Source: Eubacterium sp. UBA3279
GTDB taxonomy: Bacteria; Bacillota; Clostridia; Lachnospirales; Lachnospiraceae
Assembly: GCA_002361775.1 (NCBI GenBank)
Contig: DETV01000070.1
Coordinates: forward strand, 1 to 18,171
Direction of reading: 5' to 3'
DNA: 18,171 bases
Shown here: positions 1 to 6,927 of the stretch, piece by piece
Position numbering within the stretch: the first letter of the stretch is position 1
How the letters are laid out: every line of letters starts with the position of its first letter
Notes under the pieces: generated by a model
Databases searched by the model: none
Told to the model about the DNA's origin: nothing
Seen by the model: the letters and a program-made list of their open reading frames with translations, nothing else
Translations under genes and position numbers: made by a program

Positions 1-56
1 GGTAGAGCAGAGGACTGAAAATCCTCGTGTCACTGGTTCGATTCCGGTTCTGGGCA
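1..56 (+). tRNA. tRNA-Phe(GAA), 5' end cut off by the window
   Basis: The visible part runs from the D-loop to the discriminator base. The anticodon stem GAGGA/TCCTC encloses the loop CTGAAAA, giving anticodon GAA. The T stem ACTGG/CCGGT holds the loop TTCGATT. The 3' acceptor strand TCTGGGC is followed by A at 56. CCA is not encoded. The 5' acceptor strand lies before position 1. Confidence 0.93.
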
Positions 57-61
57 TTCGT

Positions 62-134
62 GGGGTATTAGCTCAGTCGGTAGAGCACTTGACTTTTAAT
101 CAAGTTGTCCGGGGTTCGAATCCCCGATGCCTCA
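62..134 (+). tRNA. tRNA-Lys(UUU)
   Basis: This is a complete 73-nt cloverleaf. The acceptor strands GGGGTAT and ATGCCTC pair, with G-U pairs. The D-arm contains AGCTCAGTCGGTAGAGC. The anticodon stem CTTGA/TCAAG encloses CTTTTAA, so the anticodon is TTT. The T-arm is CGGGG-TTCGAAT-CCCCG and the discriminator is A134. CCA is not encoded. It lies 5 nt after tRNA-Phe, so both are probably cut from one precursor. Confidence 0.96.
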
Positions 135-141
135 TTTTTTG

Positions 142-176
142 ATCGCTTTGATATTTTTATCAAAGCGATTTTTTTG
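142..176 (+). terminator. intrinsic terminator of the tRNA cluster
   Basis: A perfect 11-bp stem, ATCGCTTTGAT (142-152) with ATCAAAGCGAT (159-169), has a 6-nt AT-only loop and is followed by a run of T residues to 175. It sits 8 nt after tRNA-Lys and ends the tRNA transcript. Confidence 0.9.
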
Positions 177-299
177 TATCATAATGTTTGGAAAAAATCT
201 GTTGATCCTGGTATATTCAGGCAGCGTTTTCCACAAAAACAAATAAAATATAAAATAATGTGAACAATCCCCAAGAAAATAAAAGAGGAATGTGGATAA

Positions 300-347
300 A
301 AAACTTCCGATAGAAACATGGTTTCTTTTGGGAAGTTTTATTTTTTG
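300..347 (+). terminator. two-tier hairpin with A and T runs, possible bidirectional terminator
   Basis: The outer stem AAAACTTCC (300-308) pairs with GGAAGTTTT (331-339). Inside it an inner stem AGAAAC (312-317) pairs with GTTTCT (321-326) around a 3-nt loop. An A run precedes the structure and TATTTTTTG follows it, so it could act on either strand. No convincing gene lies between the tRNA terminator and this hairpin. It may insulate the fatty-acid promoter that begins at 350 from read-through. Confidence 0.55.
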
Positions 348-349
348 TA

Positions 350-378
350 TTGACAAAATATATATTCGATTATATACT
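350..378 (+). promoter_or_regulatory. sigma-A promoter of the fatty-acid operon
   Basis: A consensus -35 TTGACA (350-355) and a -10 TATACT (373-378) are separated by exactly 17 nt. Transcription would start near 385, giving a leader of about 50 nt before acpP. This is the only strong promoter seen upstream of the operon. Its -10 ends at the first base of the operator-like palindrome described separately. Confidence 0.85.
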
Positions 379-398
379 TTGAATATCAAAATATTTGA
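378..398 (+). promoter_or_regulatory. FabT-like (MarR-family) operator at the acpP promoter
   Basis: TTTGAATATCAAA (378-390) is a perfect palindrome of the form TTTGA-N3-TCAAA. The TCAAA arm is shared with a second palindrome, TCAAAATATTTGA (386-398), so three half-sites alternate with ATA spacers. The established FabT site of Streptococcus pneumoniae has the same core, TTTGATTATCAAA. The site overlaps the -10 end and the predicted start site, where a repressor would block RNA polymerase. That the local regulator is a FabT homologue is inference, since no such gene is in the window. Confidence 0.65.
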
Positions 399-434
399 AA
401 TTAAAATCAATGTATTAATAAAAGGAGAATTTTT

Positions 435-668
435 ATGTTTGAAGAAATGAAAGAGATTATTGCAGAGCAGTTAAATTGTGATGAGGCGGTTATTACAGAA
501 ACCACATCTTTTAAAGGTGATTTGGGTGCTGATTCTTTAGATTTATTTGAATTAGTTATGGCTTTGGAAGAAAAATACGGGATAGAGATTCCGGCAGAAG
601 AACTTGCAGAACTTACAACTGTGGGAAGTGTTATGAATTATTTGAAGGATAAAGGTGTGGAGGCATAG
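435..668 (+). CDS. acpP: acyl carrier protein
   Basis: This 77-residue acidic protein carries the growing acyl chain in type II fatty-acid synthesis on a 4'-phosphopantetheine arm. The arm attaches to Ser34 in the signature GADSLD (residues 31-36). Four-helix ACP features follow, including the helix II segment LFELVMALEEKYGIEIP. Length is typical for the family. The start ATG at 435 has AAAGGAG (421-427) at good spacing. It is the first gene of the operon, directly behind the strong promoter and operator, which fits the need for ACP in excess over the enzymes. A hairpin spans its stop codon and may hold back downstream transcription. It could in principle serve another ACP-dependent pathway, but the position before fabK-fabD-fabG-fabF makes the fatty-acid role nearly certain. 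Confidence 0.97.
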   Translation: MFEEMKEIIAEQLNCDEAVITETTSFKGDLGADSLDLFELVMALEEKYGIEIPAEELAELTTVGSVMNYLKDKGVEA

Positions 669-680
669 TCCACACCTTTT
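651..680 (+). terminator. hairpin over the acpP stop codon, possible partial terminator or attenuator
   Basis: GGTGTGGA (654-661) pairs perfectly with TCCACACC (669-676). Flanking AAA and TTT extend the stem to 11 bp. The 7-nt loop contains the TAG stop of acpP. Only four T residues follow before CTG, so termination would be incomplete. A likely effect, by inference, is more acpP mRNA than mRNA for the downstream enzymes, either by partial termination or by protecting a processed acpP transcript. Confidence 0.6.
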
Positions 681-718
681 CTGAACAATATGTGTATGAG
701 AATAATGAGGAGAATATT

Positions 719-1645
719 ATGAAAACAAGAGTGACTGAATTATTGGGAGTTAAATATCCGATCATTCAGGGAGGAATGGCCTGGGTGGCAGAACATCATT
801 TAGCGGCGGCAGTTTCAGAAGCTGGTGGTTTTGGGTTAATTGGAGCTGCCAGCGCTCCGGCTGATATTGTGCGGGAAGAAATCAGAAAAGCAAAGGAACT
901 TACGAATAATCCGTTTGGCGTCAATATTATGTTACTAAATCCAAATGCTGAGGATATAGCAAATTTGGTAGTAGAAGAAAATATTCCTGCAATTACTACT
1001 GGTGCGGGAACTCCTGAAAAGTTTATGGCAATGTGGAAAGATGCAGGTATTAAAGTAATTCCAGTAGTGGCTTCTGTCGCTATGGCTAAACGGATGGAAA
1101 GATGTGGAGCAGATGCTGTTGTTGTGGAAGGGATGGAAGCCGGAGGCCATATTGGTTCACAGACCACAATGACATTGGTTCCCCAGATTGCAGATGCAGT
1201 AAACATTCCCGTGATAGCAGCCGGCGGTATTGGTGATGGAAGAGGATTTGCTGCAGCATGGATGTTGGGAGCAGAAGCAGTTCAGATGGGAACACGGTTT
1301 GTAGTAGCAGATGAGTCTATTGTGCATGATAATTATAAAGAGAGAATTATCAAAGCAAAAGATATTGATTCGGTGGTAACAGGTCAGTCTACGGGGCATC
1401 CTATTCGTATTCTGAGAAATCAGATGTCAAAGGAATATCTGCAAAAAGAAAAAGAAGGCGCTTCTTTTGAAGAGTTAGAGTATATGACTCTGGGAGCTTT
1501 GAGGAAAGCGGTAATTGAGGGCGATGTAACCAGAGGAAGTGTGATGGCAGGACAGATAGCAGGTTTGATTGACAGAAAACAGAGTTGTCGTGAAATTATT
1601 GAAGAAGTAATGAATGAAGCAGAGAAGTTACTTCATATTTTTTAA
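719..1645 (+). CDS. fabK: enoyl-[acyl-carrier-protein] reductase II, FMN-dependent (FabK)
   Basis: FabK reduces trans-2-enoyl-ACP to acyl-ACP with NAD(P)H and FMN, the last step of each elongation cycle. It replaces FabI in this type of organism. I chose ATG 719 because GAGGAG (707-712) precedes it. An earlier in-frame GTG at 692 has no good ribosome site and adds nine non-conserved residues. From ATG 719 the protein has 308 residues. The TIM-barrel flavin-binding segments are visible: YPIIQGGMAWVA (13-24), AGGHIG (141-146, with the His144 conserved in pneumococcal FabK), IAAGGIGDGRG (166-176) and GAEAVQMGTRF (184-194). It lies between acpP and fabD as in the Streptococcus pneumoniae operon. 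A nitronate monooxygenase role is the alternative for this fold but is disfavoured by this setting. Confidence 0.93.
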   Translation: MKTRVTELLGVKYPIIQGGMAWVAEHHLAAAVSEAGGFGLIGAASAPADIVREEIRKAKELTNNPFGVNIMLLNPNAEDIANLVVEENIPAITTGAGTPEKFMAMWKDAGIKVIPVVASVAMAKRMERCGADAVVVEGMEAGGHIGSQTTMTLVPQIADAVNIPVIAAGGIGDGRGFAAAWMLGAEAVQMGTRFVVADESIVHDNYKERIIKAKDIDSVVTGQSTGHPIRILRNQMSKEYLQKEKEGASFEELEYMTLGALRKAVIEGDVTRGSVMAGQIAGLIDRKQSCREIIEEVMNEAEKLLHIF

Positions 1646-1653
1646 ATAAATAG

Positions 1654-1666
1654 TTTGATAATCAAA
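1654..1666 (+). promoter_or_regulatory. second FabT-like operator, in the fabK-fabD gap
   Basis: TTTGATAATCAAA is a perfect TTTGA-N3-TCAAA palindrome lying between the fabK stop (1643-1645) and the fabD ribosome site (from 1669). It matches the core of the pneumococcal FabT site at 12 of 13 positions. I see no good -35 box upstream, so it might act as a roadblock on read-through, mark a weak internal promoter, or be bound cooperatively with the site at 378. Confidence 0.6.
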
Positions 1667-1681
1667 ATAAAGGAGTTGGAA

Positions 1682-2593
1682 ATGAATAAACTGGCTTTTA
1701 TTTTTCCTGGACAGGGCGCTCAGTATGTGGGAATGGGAAAAGATTTTTTTGAAAATATTTCTGCAAGCAGAAAAGTATATGAGATTGCATCTGAGGTAAC
1801 AGGATTAGATATACCCAAGTTATGTTTTGAGGAAAATGAAAATATTCATGTGACAGAGTACACACAGATTGCCATGTTGGCAACAGAAGCAGCTATATTG
1901 GCAGCGATTCAGGAAAAAGAGATTAAAGGGCAGGTCCATGGTGGATTAAGTCTGGGAGAATATGGCGCATTGATTGCTTCAGGAGTGTTATCTTTGGAAG
2001 ATGCTTTTCGTGTAGTTCGGAAAAGAGGAATTTTGATGCAGGAAGCTGTTCCGTCAGGAGGAGCTATGAGTGCTGTTTTGGGAATGGATGGAGAAAAAAT
2101 CGCGAAAATCTGTGAAGAGACGGAAGGAATAGTTTCTGTAGCAAATTATAATTGCCCCGGACAAATTGTTATTACAGGAGAAAGTAAGTCAGTGGAAGCT
2201 GCATCCATAAAATTAAAAGAAGCAGGAGCTAAACGTTGTATTCCTTTGAATGTGAGTGGTCCATTTCATTCTTTGATGTTAAAGGAAGCAGGAGAAAAGC
2301 TGGGAGAAGTTTTGGAAACGGTGAAGATTCATGACATTTCTGTTCCCTATATTACAAATGTGACGGCAGACTATGTGAAAGATAAAGAAAAGGTAAAAGG
2401 TCTTTTAAAAGAGCAGGTATATTCTCCTGTAAAATGGCAGCAGAGTGTGGAACGAATGATCGAAGACGGAGTAGATACCTTTGTAGAAATCGGACCGGGA
2501 AAGACACTTACCGGATTTCTCAGAAAGATAGGCAGGAATGTAAAAGGAATAAATATTGAAAAGTTAGAGGATCTGGAAAAACTGGATTTTTAA
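1682..2593 (+). CDS. fabD: malonyl-CoA:ACP transacylase (FabD)
   Basis: FabD moves malonate from CoA to ACP, supplying the extender unit for FabF. The start is ATG 1682, about 7 nt after AAGGAG. An upstream in-frame TTG at 1655 would lie inside the operator palindrome and is rejected. The protein has 303 residues, the usual length. Visible active-site features are PGQGAQ (9-14, oxyanion-hole Gln11), the nucleophile elbow GLSLGEY (88-94, Ser90), Arg115, the catalytic His196 in GPFHSLML, and VEIGPGKTL near the C-terminus. The residue before the nucleophile in the elbow is Leu, where many homologues have His (GHSLGEY). The gene is 12 nt upstream of fabG and is preceded by the second FabT-like site, so it could be co-transcribed with acpP-fabK or separately controlled. 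Confidence 0.95.
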   Translation: MNKLAFIFPGQGAQYVGMGKDFFENISASRKVYEIASEVTGLDIPKLCFEENENIHVTEYTQIAMLATEAAILAAIQEKEIKGQVHGGLSLGEYGALIASGVLSLEDAFRVVRKRGILMQEAVPSGGAMSAVLGMDGEKIAKICEETEGIVSVANYNCPGQIVITGESKSVEAASIKLKEAGAKRCIPLNVSGPFHSLMLKEAGEKLGEVLETVKIHDISVPYITNVTADYVKDKEKVKGLLKEQVYSPVKWQQSVERMIEDGVDTFVEIGPGKTLTGFLRKIGRNVKGINIEKLEDLEKLDF

Positions 2594-2605
2594 GAGGAGC
2601 AGAAA

Positions 2606-3343
2606 ATGGATAAAAAGGTAGCATTGATCACAGGAGCCAGCAGAGGAATAGGAAAAGAGACGGCGTGTACGTTGGCGAGAGAAGGAATATTTGTGGTCAT
2701 TAATTATAATGGTTCTCAACAAAAAGCTCTGGATGTATTAGAAAGTATAAAAAAGAATGGTGGAGAAGGAGCTATCTATCCGTGTAATGTGGCAGATTAT
2801 TCTCAGACAGAAGAGATGATTAAAAATCTGATAAAAGAATATGGACATATAGATATTCTGGTCAATAATGCAGGAATTACAAGGGATAATCTGATCATGA
2901 AAATGAGTGAAGAAGATTTTGATAAAGTAATAGAAATTAATCTGAAAGGATGTTTTAATACAATTCGTCATCTTTCCCGTCAGATGATTAGGCAAAGAAG
3001 CGGTAAGATTATTAATGTGTCATCTGTATCCGGGGTATTGGGAAATGCAGGACAGGCTAATTATGCGGCATCGAAAGCAGGAATTATTGGATTGACAAAA
3101 ACGATGGCGAGAGAATTGGCCAGCAGGGGAATCTGTGTCAATGCAGTGGCTCCGGGATTTATAAAAACAGAAATGACAGAAGTTCTTCCGGATAGTATAC
3201 GGGAAGGTGTAACAGGACAAATACCGCTGAAACGATTTGGAGAAACAAAAGACATAGCAGAAATGATTGCATTTCTGGCTTCTGATAAAGCAGATTATAT
3301 CACAGGTCAGGTAATTCATGTAGATGGCGGAATGGCGATGTAA
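2606..3343 (+). CDS. fabG: 3-oxoacyl-[acyl-carrier-protein] reductase (FabG)
   Basis: FabG is an NADPH-dependent short-chain dehydrogenase that reduces beta-ketoacyl-ACP to (R)-3-hydroxyacyl-ACP. It has 245 residues, the family norm. The nucleotide-binding motif is TGASRGIG (9-16) and the structural NNAG is at 87-90. The full catalytic tetrad is present: Asn112, Ser140, Tyr153 and Lys157 (YAASK). The C-terminus HVDGGMAM is typical. GAGGAG precedes ATG 2606. Spacing to fabD and fabF is 12 and 9 nt, as expected for translationally linked operon genes. Confidence 0.96.
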   Translation: MDKKVALITGASRGIGKETACTLAREGIFVVINYNGSQQKALDVLESIKKNGGEGAIYPCNVADYSQTEEMIKNLIKEYGHIDILVNNAGITRDNLIMKMSEEDFDKVIEINLKGCFNTIRHLSRQMIRQRSGKIINVSSVSGVLGNAGQANYAASKAGIIGLTKTMARELASRGICVNAVAPGFIKTEMTEVLPDSIREGVTGQIPLKRFGETKDIAEMIAFLASDKADYITGQVIHVDGGMAM

Positions 3344-3352
3344 GGAGAAAAA

Positions 3353-4591
3353 ATGAGAAGAGTTGTAGTTACTGGAATGGGAGCAATAACCCCAATTGGA
3401 AATAATGTAGAAGAGTTCTGGGATGGTATAAAACATAAAAAATTGGGATTTGGAGCAATCACCCGTTTTGATACCAATGATTATAAGGTGAAATTAGCGG
3501 CTGAAGTAAAAAATTTTAATGCAAAAGATTATATGGATTTTAAAGCGGCTAAAAGAATGGAATTATTTTGTCAGTACGGAGTAGCGGCGGCAAAAGAAGC
3601 ATTTGAAAATGCTGGCTTGAATATGGAACAGGAAGATCCTTATCGGGTAGGGTGTTCCATTGGCTCAGGAGTGGGCAGTCTTCAGGCGGCAGAGGCCGCA
3701 TGTAACAAAATTCAGGATAAAGGACCTTCCAGAGTAAATCCTTTACTGGTACCATTGATGATTTCGAATATGGCTGCTGGAAATGTTTCTATTCAACTGG
3801 GTTTAAAGGGAAAAAGTCTGAATGTGGTGACAGCTTGTGCTACAGGAACTCATTCGATAGGTGAAGCCTATAGAAGTATTCAGTGTAATGATGCGGACGT
3901 AATGCTGGCAGGAGGAGCAGAGGCCAGTATCTGTCCGGTGGGAATTGCAGGATTTACAGCGCTGACAGCATTATCTGTATCGGATGATCCGGAAAAATGT
4001 TCCCTTCCATTTGATAAAAACAGAAGTGGATTTGTTATGGGAGAAGGAGCCGGAGTAGTGGTTTTGGAAGAGTTGGAGCATGCTAAAAAAAGAGGCGCGA
4101 CTATTCTTGCTGAAGTAGTTGGATATGGAGCTACCAGTGATGCCTATCATATTACATCTCCTGCTGAAGACGGGTCAGGAGCAGCAAAGGCTATGGAAAT
4201 GGCAATTAAAGAAGCAGGAATGCATAAGGAAGAGATTATGTATATTAATGCTCACGGAACAGCTACGCACCACAATGATTTGTTTGAAACGAGAGCTATC
4301 AAATATCTTTTTGGAGATCATGCATATAAGATGAAAATTAATTCTACAAAATCTATGATTGGTCATTTGCTGGGGGCAGCCGGCGCGGTGGAATTTATCA
4401 CTTGTGTAAAAGAAATTCAGGAAGGATTTATTCACGCAACAGCAGGGTACCAGACTCAGGATGAAGAAATTGATTTAAATTATGTGGCTGGAGAAGGAGT
4501 GGAAGAAGCTATTGATTGTGCACTTACCAATTCTCTGGGATTTGGCGGGCATAATGCCAGCTTACTGATTAAGAAATATGTGGAGGAATAA
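3353..4591 (+). CDS. fabF: beta-ketoacyl-ACP synthase II (FabF)
   Basis: FabF condenses malonyl-ACP with acyl-ACP in each elongation round. The 412-residue thiolase-fold protein has the nucleophile Cys162 in VVTACATGTHSIG, His301 in NAHGTATHHND and His338 in KSMIGHLLGAAGA, plus the conserved Lys334. This Cys-His-His set identifies an elongating KAS I/II enzyme rather than FabH, whose triad is Cys-His-Asn. The start ATG 3353 follows AAGGAG. It is the only condensing enzyme in the window, so chain initiation needs a fabH elsewhere or decarboxylative initiation. Only 2 nt separate its stop from the accB start. Confidence 0.96.
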   Translation: MRRVVVTGMGAITPIGNNVEEFWDGIKHKKLGFGAITRFDTNDYKVKLAAEVKNFNAKDYMDFKAAKRMELFCQYGVAAAKEAFENAGLNMEQEDPYRVGCSIGSGVGSLQAAEAACNKIQDKGPSRVNPLLVPLMISNMAAGNVSIQLGLKGKSLNVVTACATGTHSIGEAYRSIQCNDADVMLAGGAEASICPVGIAGFTALTALSVSDDPEKCSLPFDKNRSGFVMGEGAGVVVLEELEHAKKRGATILAEVVGYGATSDAYHITSPAEDGSGAAKAMEMAIKEAGMHKEEIMYINAHGTATHHNDLFETRAIKYLFGDHAYKMKINSTKSMIGHLLGAAGAVEFITCVKEIQEGFIHATAGYQTQDEEIDLNYVAGEGVEEAIDCALTNSLGFGGHNASLLIKKYVEE

Positions 4592-4593
4592 TT

Positions 4594-5037
4594 ATGGAGT
4601 TTGATAATCTGATTACTTTGATAAAAACTGTTTCTTCTTCCGAGTTAACTCAGTTTTCCATGAAAGAGGGAGATTTTAAAATATCCATGGGAAAAGAGCT
4701 TGTGATAACATCGGGAAAAGAATCAGCAGTTATTTCCACATCACCATATCCGGCAGGAAGGATAGATACCCCGTCGTCAAAAGATCCGGAAGAAATGGCA
4801 GAGGGAGAGACTGTAAAGGCTCCTTTAGTGGGGACTTTTTACAGCGCTTCAGCTCCGGATGAGGCTCCATTTATTCAAGTAGGGGATGTTGTAAAAAAAG
4901 GACAAACTCTTGGAATTATTGAGGCCATGAAGCTAATGAATGAGATTGAATGTGAATATGATGGTGTGGTAGAAAAAATTCTGGCTGAGAATGGTCAGAT
5001 GGTGGAATATGGACAGCCATTGTTTGTGATTAAGTAA
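4594..5037 (+). CDS. accB: biotin carboxyl carrier protein of acetyl-CoA carboxylase
   Basis: This 147-residue protein carries biotin between the carboxylase and transferase halves of acetyl-CoA carboxylase. The C-terminal biotinyl domain (about 72-147) has the biotinylation motif EAMKLMNEIE with Lys113. The N-terminal 45 residues form the usual AccB helical and strand region. A Pro/Ser-rich linker (about 49-70) joins them. The APLVGTFY segment and a thumb-like insert (SASAPDEAPF, 84-93) mark an AccB-type domain, as opposed to pyruvate carboxylase or lipoyl domains. The start ATG follows the fabF stop by 2 nt, with GGAGGA inside the end of fabF as ribosome site, so translation is probably coupled. 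It lies between fabF and fabZ as in the pneumococcal operon. Confidence 0.95.
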   Translation: MEFDNLITLIKTVSSSELTQFSMKEGDFKISMGKELVITSGKESAVISTSPYPAGRIDTPSSKDPEEMAEGETVKAPLVGTFYSASAPDEAPFIQVGDVVKKGQTLGIIEAMKLMNEIECEYDGVVEKILAENGQMVEYGQPLFVIK

Positions 5038-5075
5038 TCACAGAAAAAAATAGATGAAAGAAGGCAGGAAAGAAG

Positions 5076-5504
5076 ATGTCAGTTTTAAGTACCAGAGAAA
5101 TTATGGATATTATTCCTCATCGTCACCCGTTTCTCCTGGTGGATACCATAGAAGAACTGGAGCCGGGGGTTCGGGGCGTAGGAAAAAAATGTGTAACCTA
5201 TGATGAATATTATTTTCGTGGACATTTTCCGGAAGAACCGGTGATGCCGGGCGTTTTGATCGTTGAGGCATTAGCTCAGGTGGGAGCTGTATGTATATTG
5301 AGCTGTGAACAGTTTAAAGGGAAAACGGCTTATTTTGGAGGAATCAATCATTGTAAATTCAAGAAAAAAGTGGTTCCCGGCGATGTGCTGATGCTGGAAA
5401 CAGAATTGATAAAACAAAAAGGACCGATTGCTATTGCCAGGGCAACTGCTACGGTAGACGGAAAAGTGGCGGCAACAGCAGAATTAACGGTTGCTATTGG
5501 ATAA
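5076..5504 (+). CDS. fabZ: 3-hydroxyacyl-[acyl-carrier-protein] dehydratase (FabZ)
   Basis: FabZ removes water from (R)-3-hydroxyacyl-ACP to give trans-2-enoyl-ACP. The hot-dog-fold protein has 142 residues. The motif PHRHPFLLVD (14-23) and the active-site segment FRGHFPEEPVMPGVLIVEALAQ contain catalytic His50 and Glu64. The start ATG 5076 has a modest purine-rich site (GGCAGGAAAGAAG) rather than a strong AGGAGG. No FabA or FabM is present in the window, so unsaturated acyl chains must come from this enzyme's own activity, an unlinked isomerase, or not at all. Which of these holds cannot be read from the sequence. Confidence 0.95.
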   Translation: MSVLSTREIMDIIPHRHPFLLVDTIEELEPGVRGVGKKCVTYDEYYFRGHFPEEPVMPGVLIVEALAQVGAVCILSCEQFKGKTAYFGGINHCKFKKKVVPGDVLMLETELIKQKGPIAIARATATVDGKVAATAELTVAIG

Positions 5505-5520
5505 TAAAGGAGAGAACCGT

Positions 5521-6873
5521 ATGTTTCGAAAGATATTGATTGCCAATCGGGGCGAGATTGCAGTGCGTATTATCCGGGCGTGCAGAGAGATGGGTATCAC
5601 AACGGTAGCGGTATATTCCGAAGCAGATAAAGAGGCGCTGCATACACAGTTGGCAGATGAAGCAATCTGTATCGGACCGGCTCCTGCCACAGAAAGCTAT
5701 TTGAATATGGAGAGAATACTAAGCGCATGTATTGCCGCAAAAGTAGATGCCATACATCCAGGCTTTGGTTTTTTATCAGAAAACAGCAGATTTGTAGAAA
5801 TGTGTCAGAAATGCCACATCACATTTATTGGTCCTTCCGCTGAAATGATGGATAAAATGGGAAATAAATCAGAGGCAAGAAAAACCATGATGGAGGCGGG
5901 GGTTCCGGTAGTTCCGGGAACAAGGGAACCTGTTTATGACTCACAGACAGGAAAAAAACTGGCCAAAGAAATTGGATATCCGGTAATGATCAAAGCATCC
6001 TTCGGAGGAGGGGGAAAGGGAATGAGGATTTCCTATGATCCGGAAGATTTTGAAGAAAATTTTAAAGTGGCGCAATTGGAATCAGTGAGAGGATTTGGGG
6101 ATAATACCATGTATATTGAAAAGTATATTCAGGATCCTCGTCACGTTGAATTTCAGATTTTGGCAGATGAGTATGGAAATGTGGTACAACTGGGGGAAAG
6201 AGATTGTTCTATTCAGAGACATCATCAGAAAATGATAGAGGAATCTCCCAGTGTGGCATTGACGCCGGAACTTCGCCGGAGGATGGGTGAAGCGGCTATA
6301 AAAGCGGCGAAAGCAGTAAAGTATAAAAGTGCGGGAACCATAGAATTTCTTTTAGACCGAGATCAGAATTTTTATTTTATGGAAATGAATACCAGAATCC
6401 AGGTAGAACATCCGGTGACTGAGATGGTATCCGGGGTGGATTTGATGAAAGAAATGATTTCCATAGCAGAAGGGAAACCATTAAGTATTTCTCAGGAAGA
6501 GATTCGATTAAATGGTCATGCAATGGAATGTCGGATTAATGCAGAAGATCCGGACAATCATTTTCGTCCCTGTCCAGGAGTAATCCGAGAGGTACACCTT
6601 CCGGGAGGAAACGGAGTGAGAATCGATACTGCAGTGTATAATGGATATGAAATTCCGCCCTATTATGATTCCATGATAGCAAAGGTGATCGTTCATGGAA
6701 GAAACAGACAGGAAACCATTGATAAAATGAGAAGTACATTGGGAGAATTGATTATTGATGGAGTGACCACCAATGTGGATTTTCAATATGAAATTTTAAA
6801 TCATGAAGATTTTCAAAAAGGGAATATTACTACAGATTTTATTCCCGAACATTTTCCAGAGAAAATGATGTGA
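5521..6873 (+). CDS. accC: biotin carboxylase subunit of acetyl-CoA carboxylase
   Basis: AccC uses ATP and bicarbonate to carboxylate biotin on AccB. ATG 5521 preceded by AAAGGAG is the natural start. A longer in-frame reading from 5491 would overlap the fabZ end and is not conserved. The protein has 450 residues, as in E. coli. Domains in order: N-terminal pre-ATP-grasp (RKILIANRGEIAVRI), ATP-grasp with the glycine-rich lid SFGGGGKGMR (160-169), and the C-terminal domain. Active-site residues visible are Lys237 in RHHQK, Glu275, Glu288, Asn290, Arg292, Glu296 and Arg338. The protein ends just after the carboxylase C-terminal domain, so it is a stand-alone AccC and not part of a larger acyl-CoA or pyruvate carboxylase. 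Confidence 0.96.
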   Translation: MFRKILIANRGEIAVRIIRACREMGITTVAVYSEADKEALHTQLADEAICIGPAPATESYLNMERILSACIAAKVDAIHPGFGFLSENSRFVEMCQKCHITFIGPSAEMMDKMGNKSEARKTMMEAGVPVVPGTREPVYDSQTGKKLAKEIGYPVMIKASFGGGGKGMRISYDPEDFEENFKVAQLESVRGFGDNTMYIEKYIQDPRHVEFQILADEYGNVVQLGERDCSIQRHHQKMIEESPSVALTPELRRRMGEAAIKAAKAVKYKSAGTIEFLLDRDQNFYFMEMNTRIQVEHPVTEMVSGVDLMKEMISIAEGKPLSISQEEIRLNGHAMECRINAEDPDNHFRPCPGVIREVHLPGGNGVRIDTAVYNGYEIPPYYDSMIAKVIVHGRNRQETIDKMRSTLGELIIDGVTTNVDFQYEILNHEDFQKGNITTDFIPEHFPEKMM

Positions 6874-6927
6874 TATAGGACAGTATTTTTGAAGAAAGTA
6901 AAGAATTACGGAGAGAGGTTTATATAA

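Noticed and set aside
145..166. TTTGAT and ATCAAA arms in the tRNA terminator resemble the FabT-type half-sites.
   Set aside because: The arms are separated by 5 nt instead of fitting TTTGA-N3-TCAAA, and they are part of a longer 11-bp stem with a T tract, fully explained as a terminator.
132..410. Minus-strand 92-codon open frame before acpP.
   Set aside because: It runs antisense over the tRNA-Lys end, two hairpins and the promoter, has low-complexity AT-driven composition and no ribosome site that stands out.
692..718. Longer fabK reading from GTG 692.
   Set aside because: No ribosome site precedes it; the ribosome site GAGGAG and conserved start of the family fit ATG 719.
4600..4612. 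TTTGATAATCTGA at the start of accB resembles the operator (11 of 13 positions).
   Set aside because: The right arm is broken, it lies in coding sequence for FDNLI, and no promoter is near. I treat it as chance.
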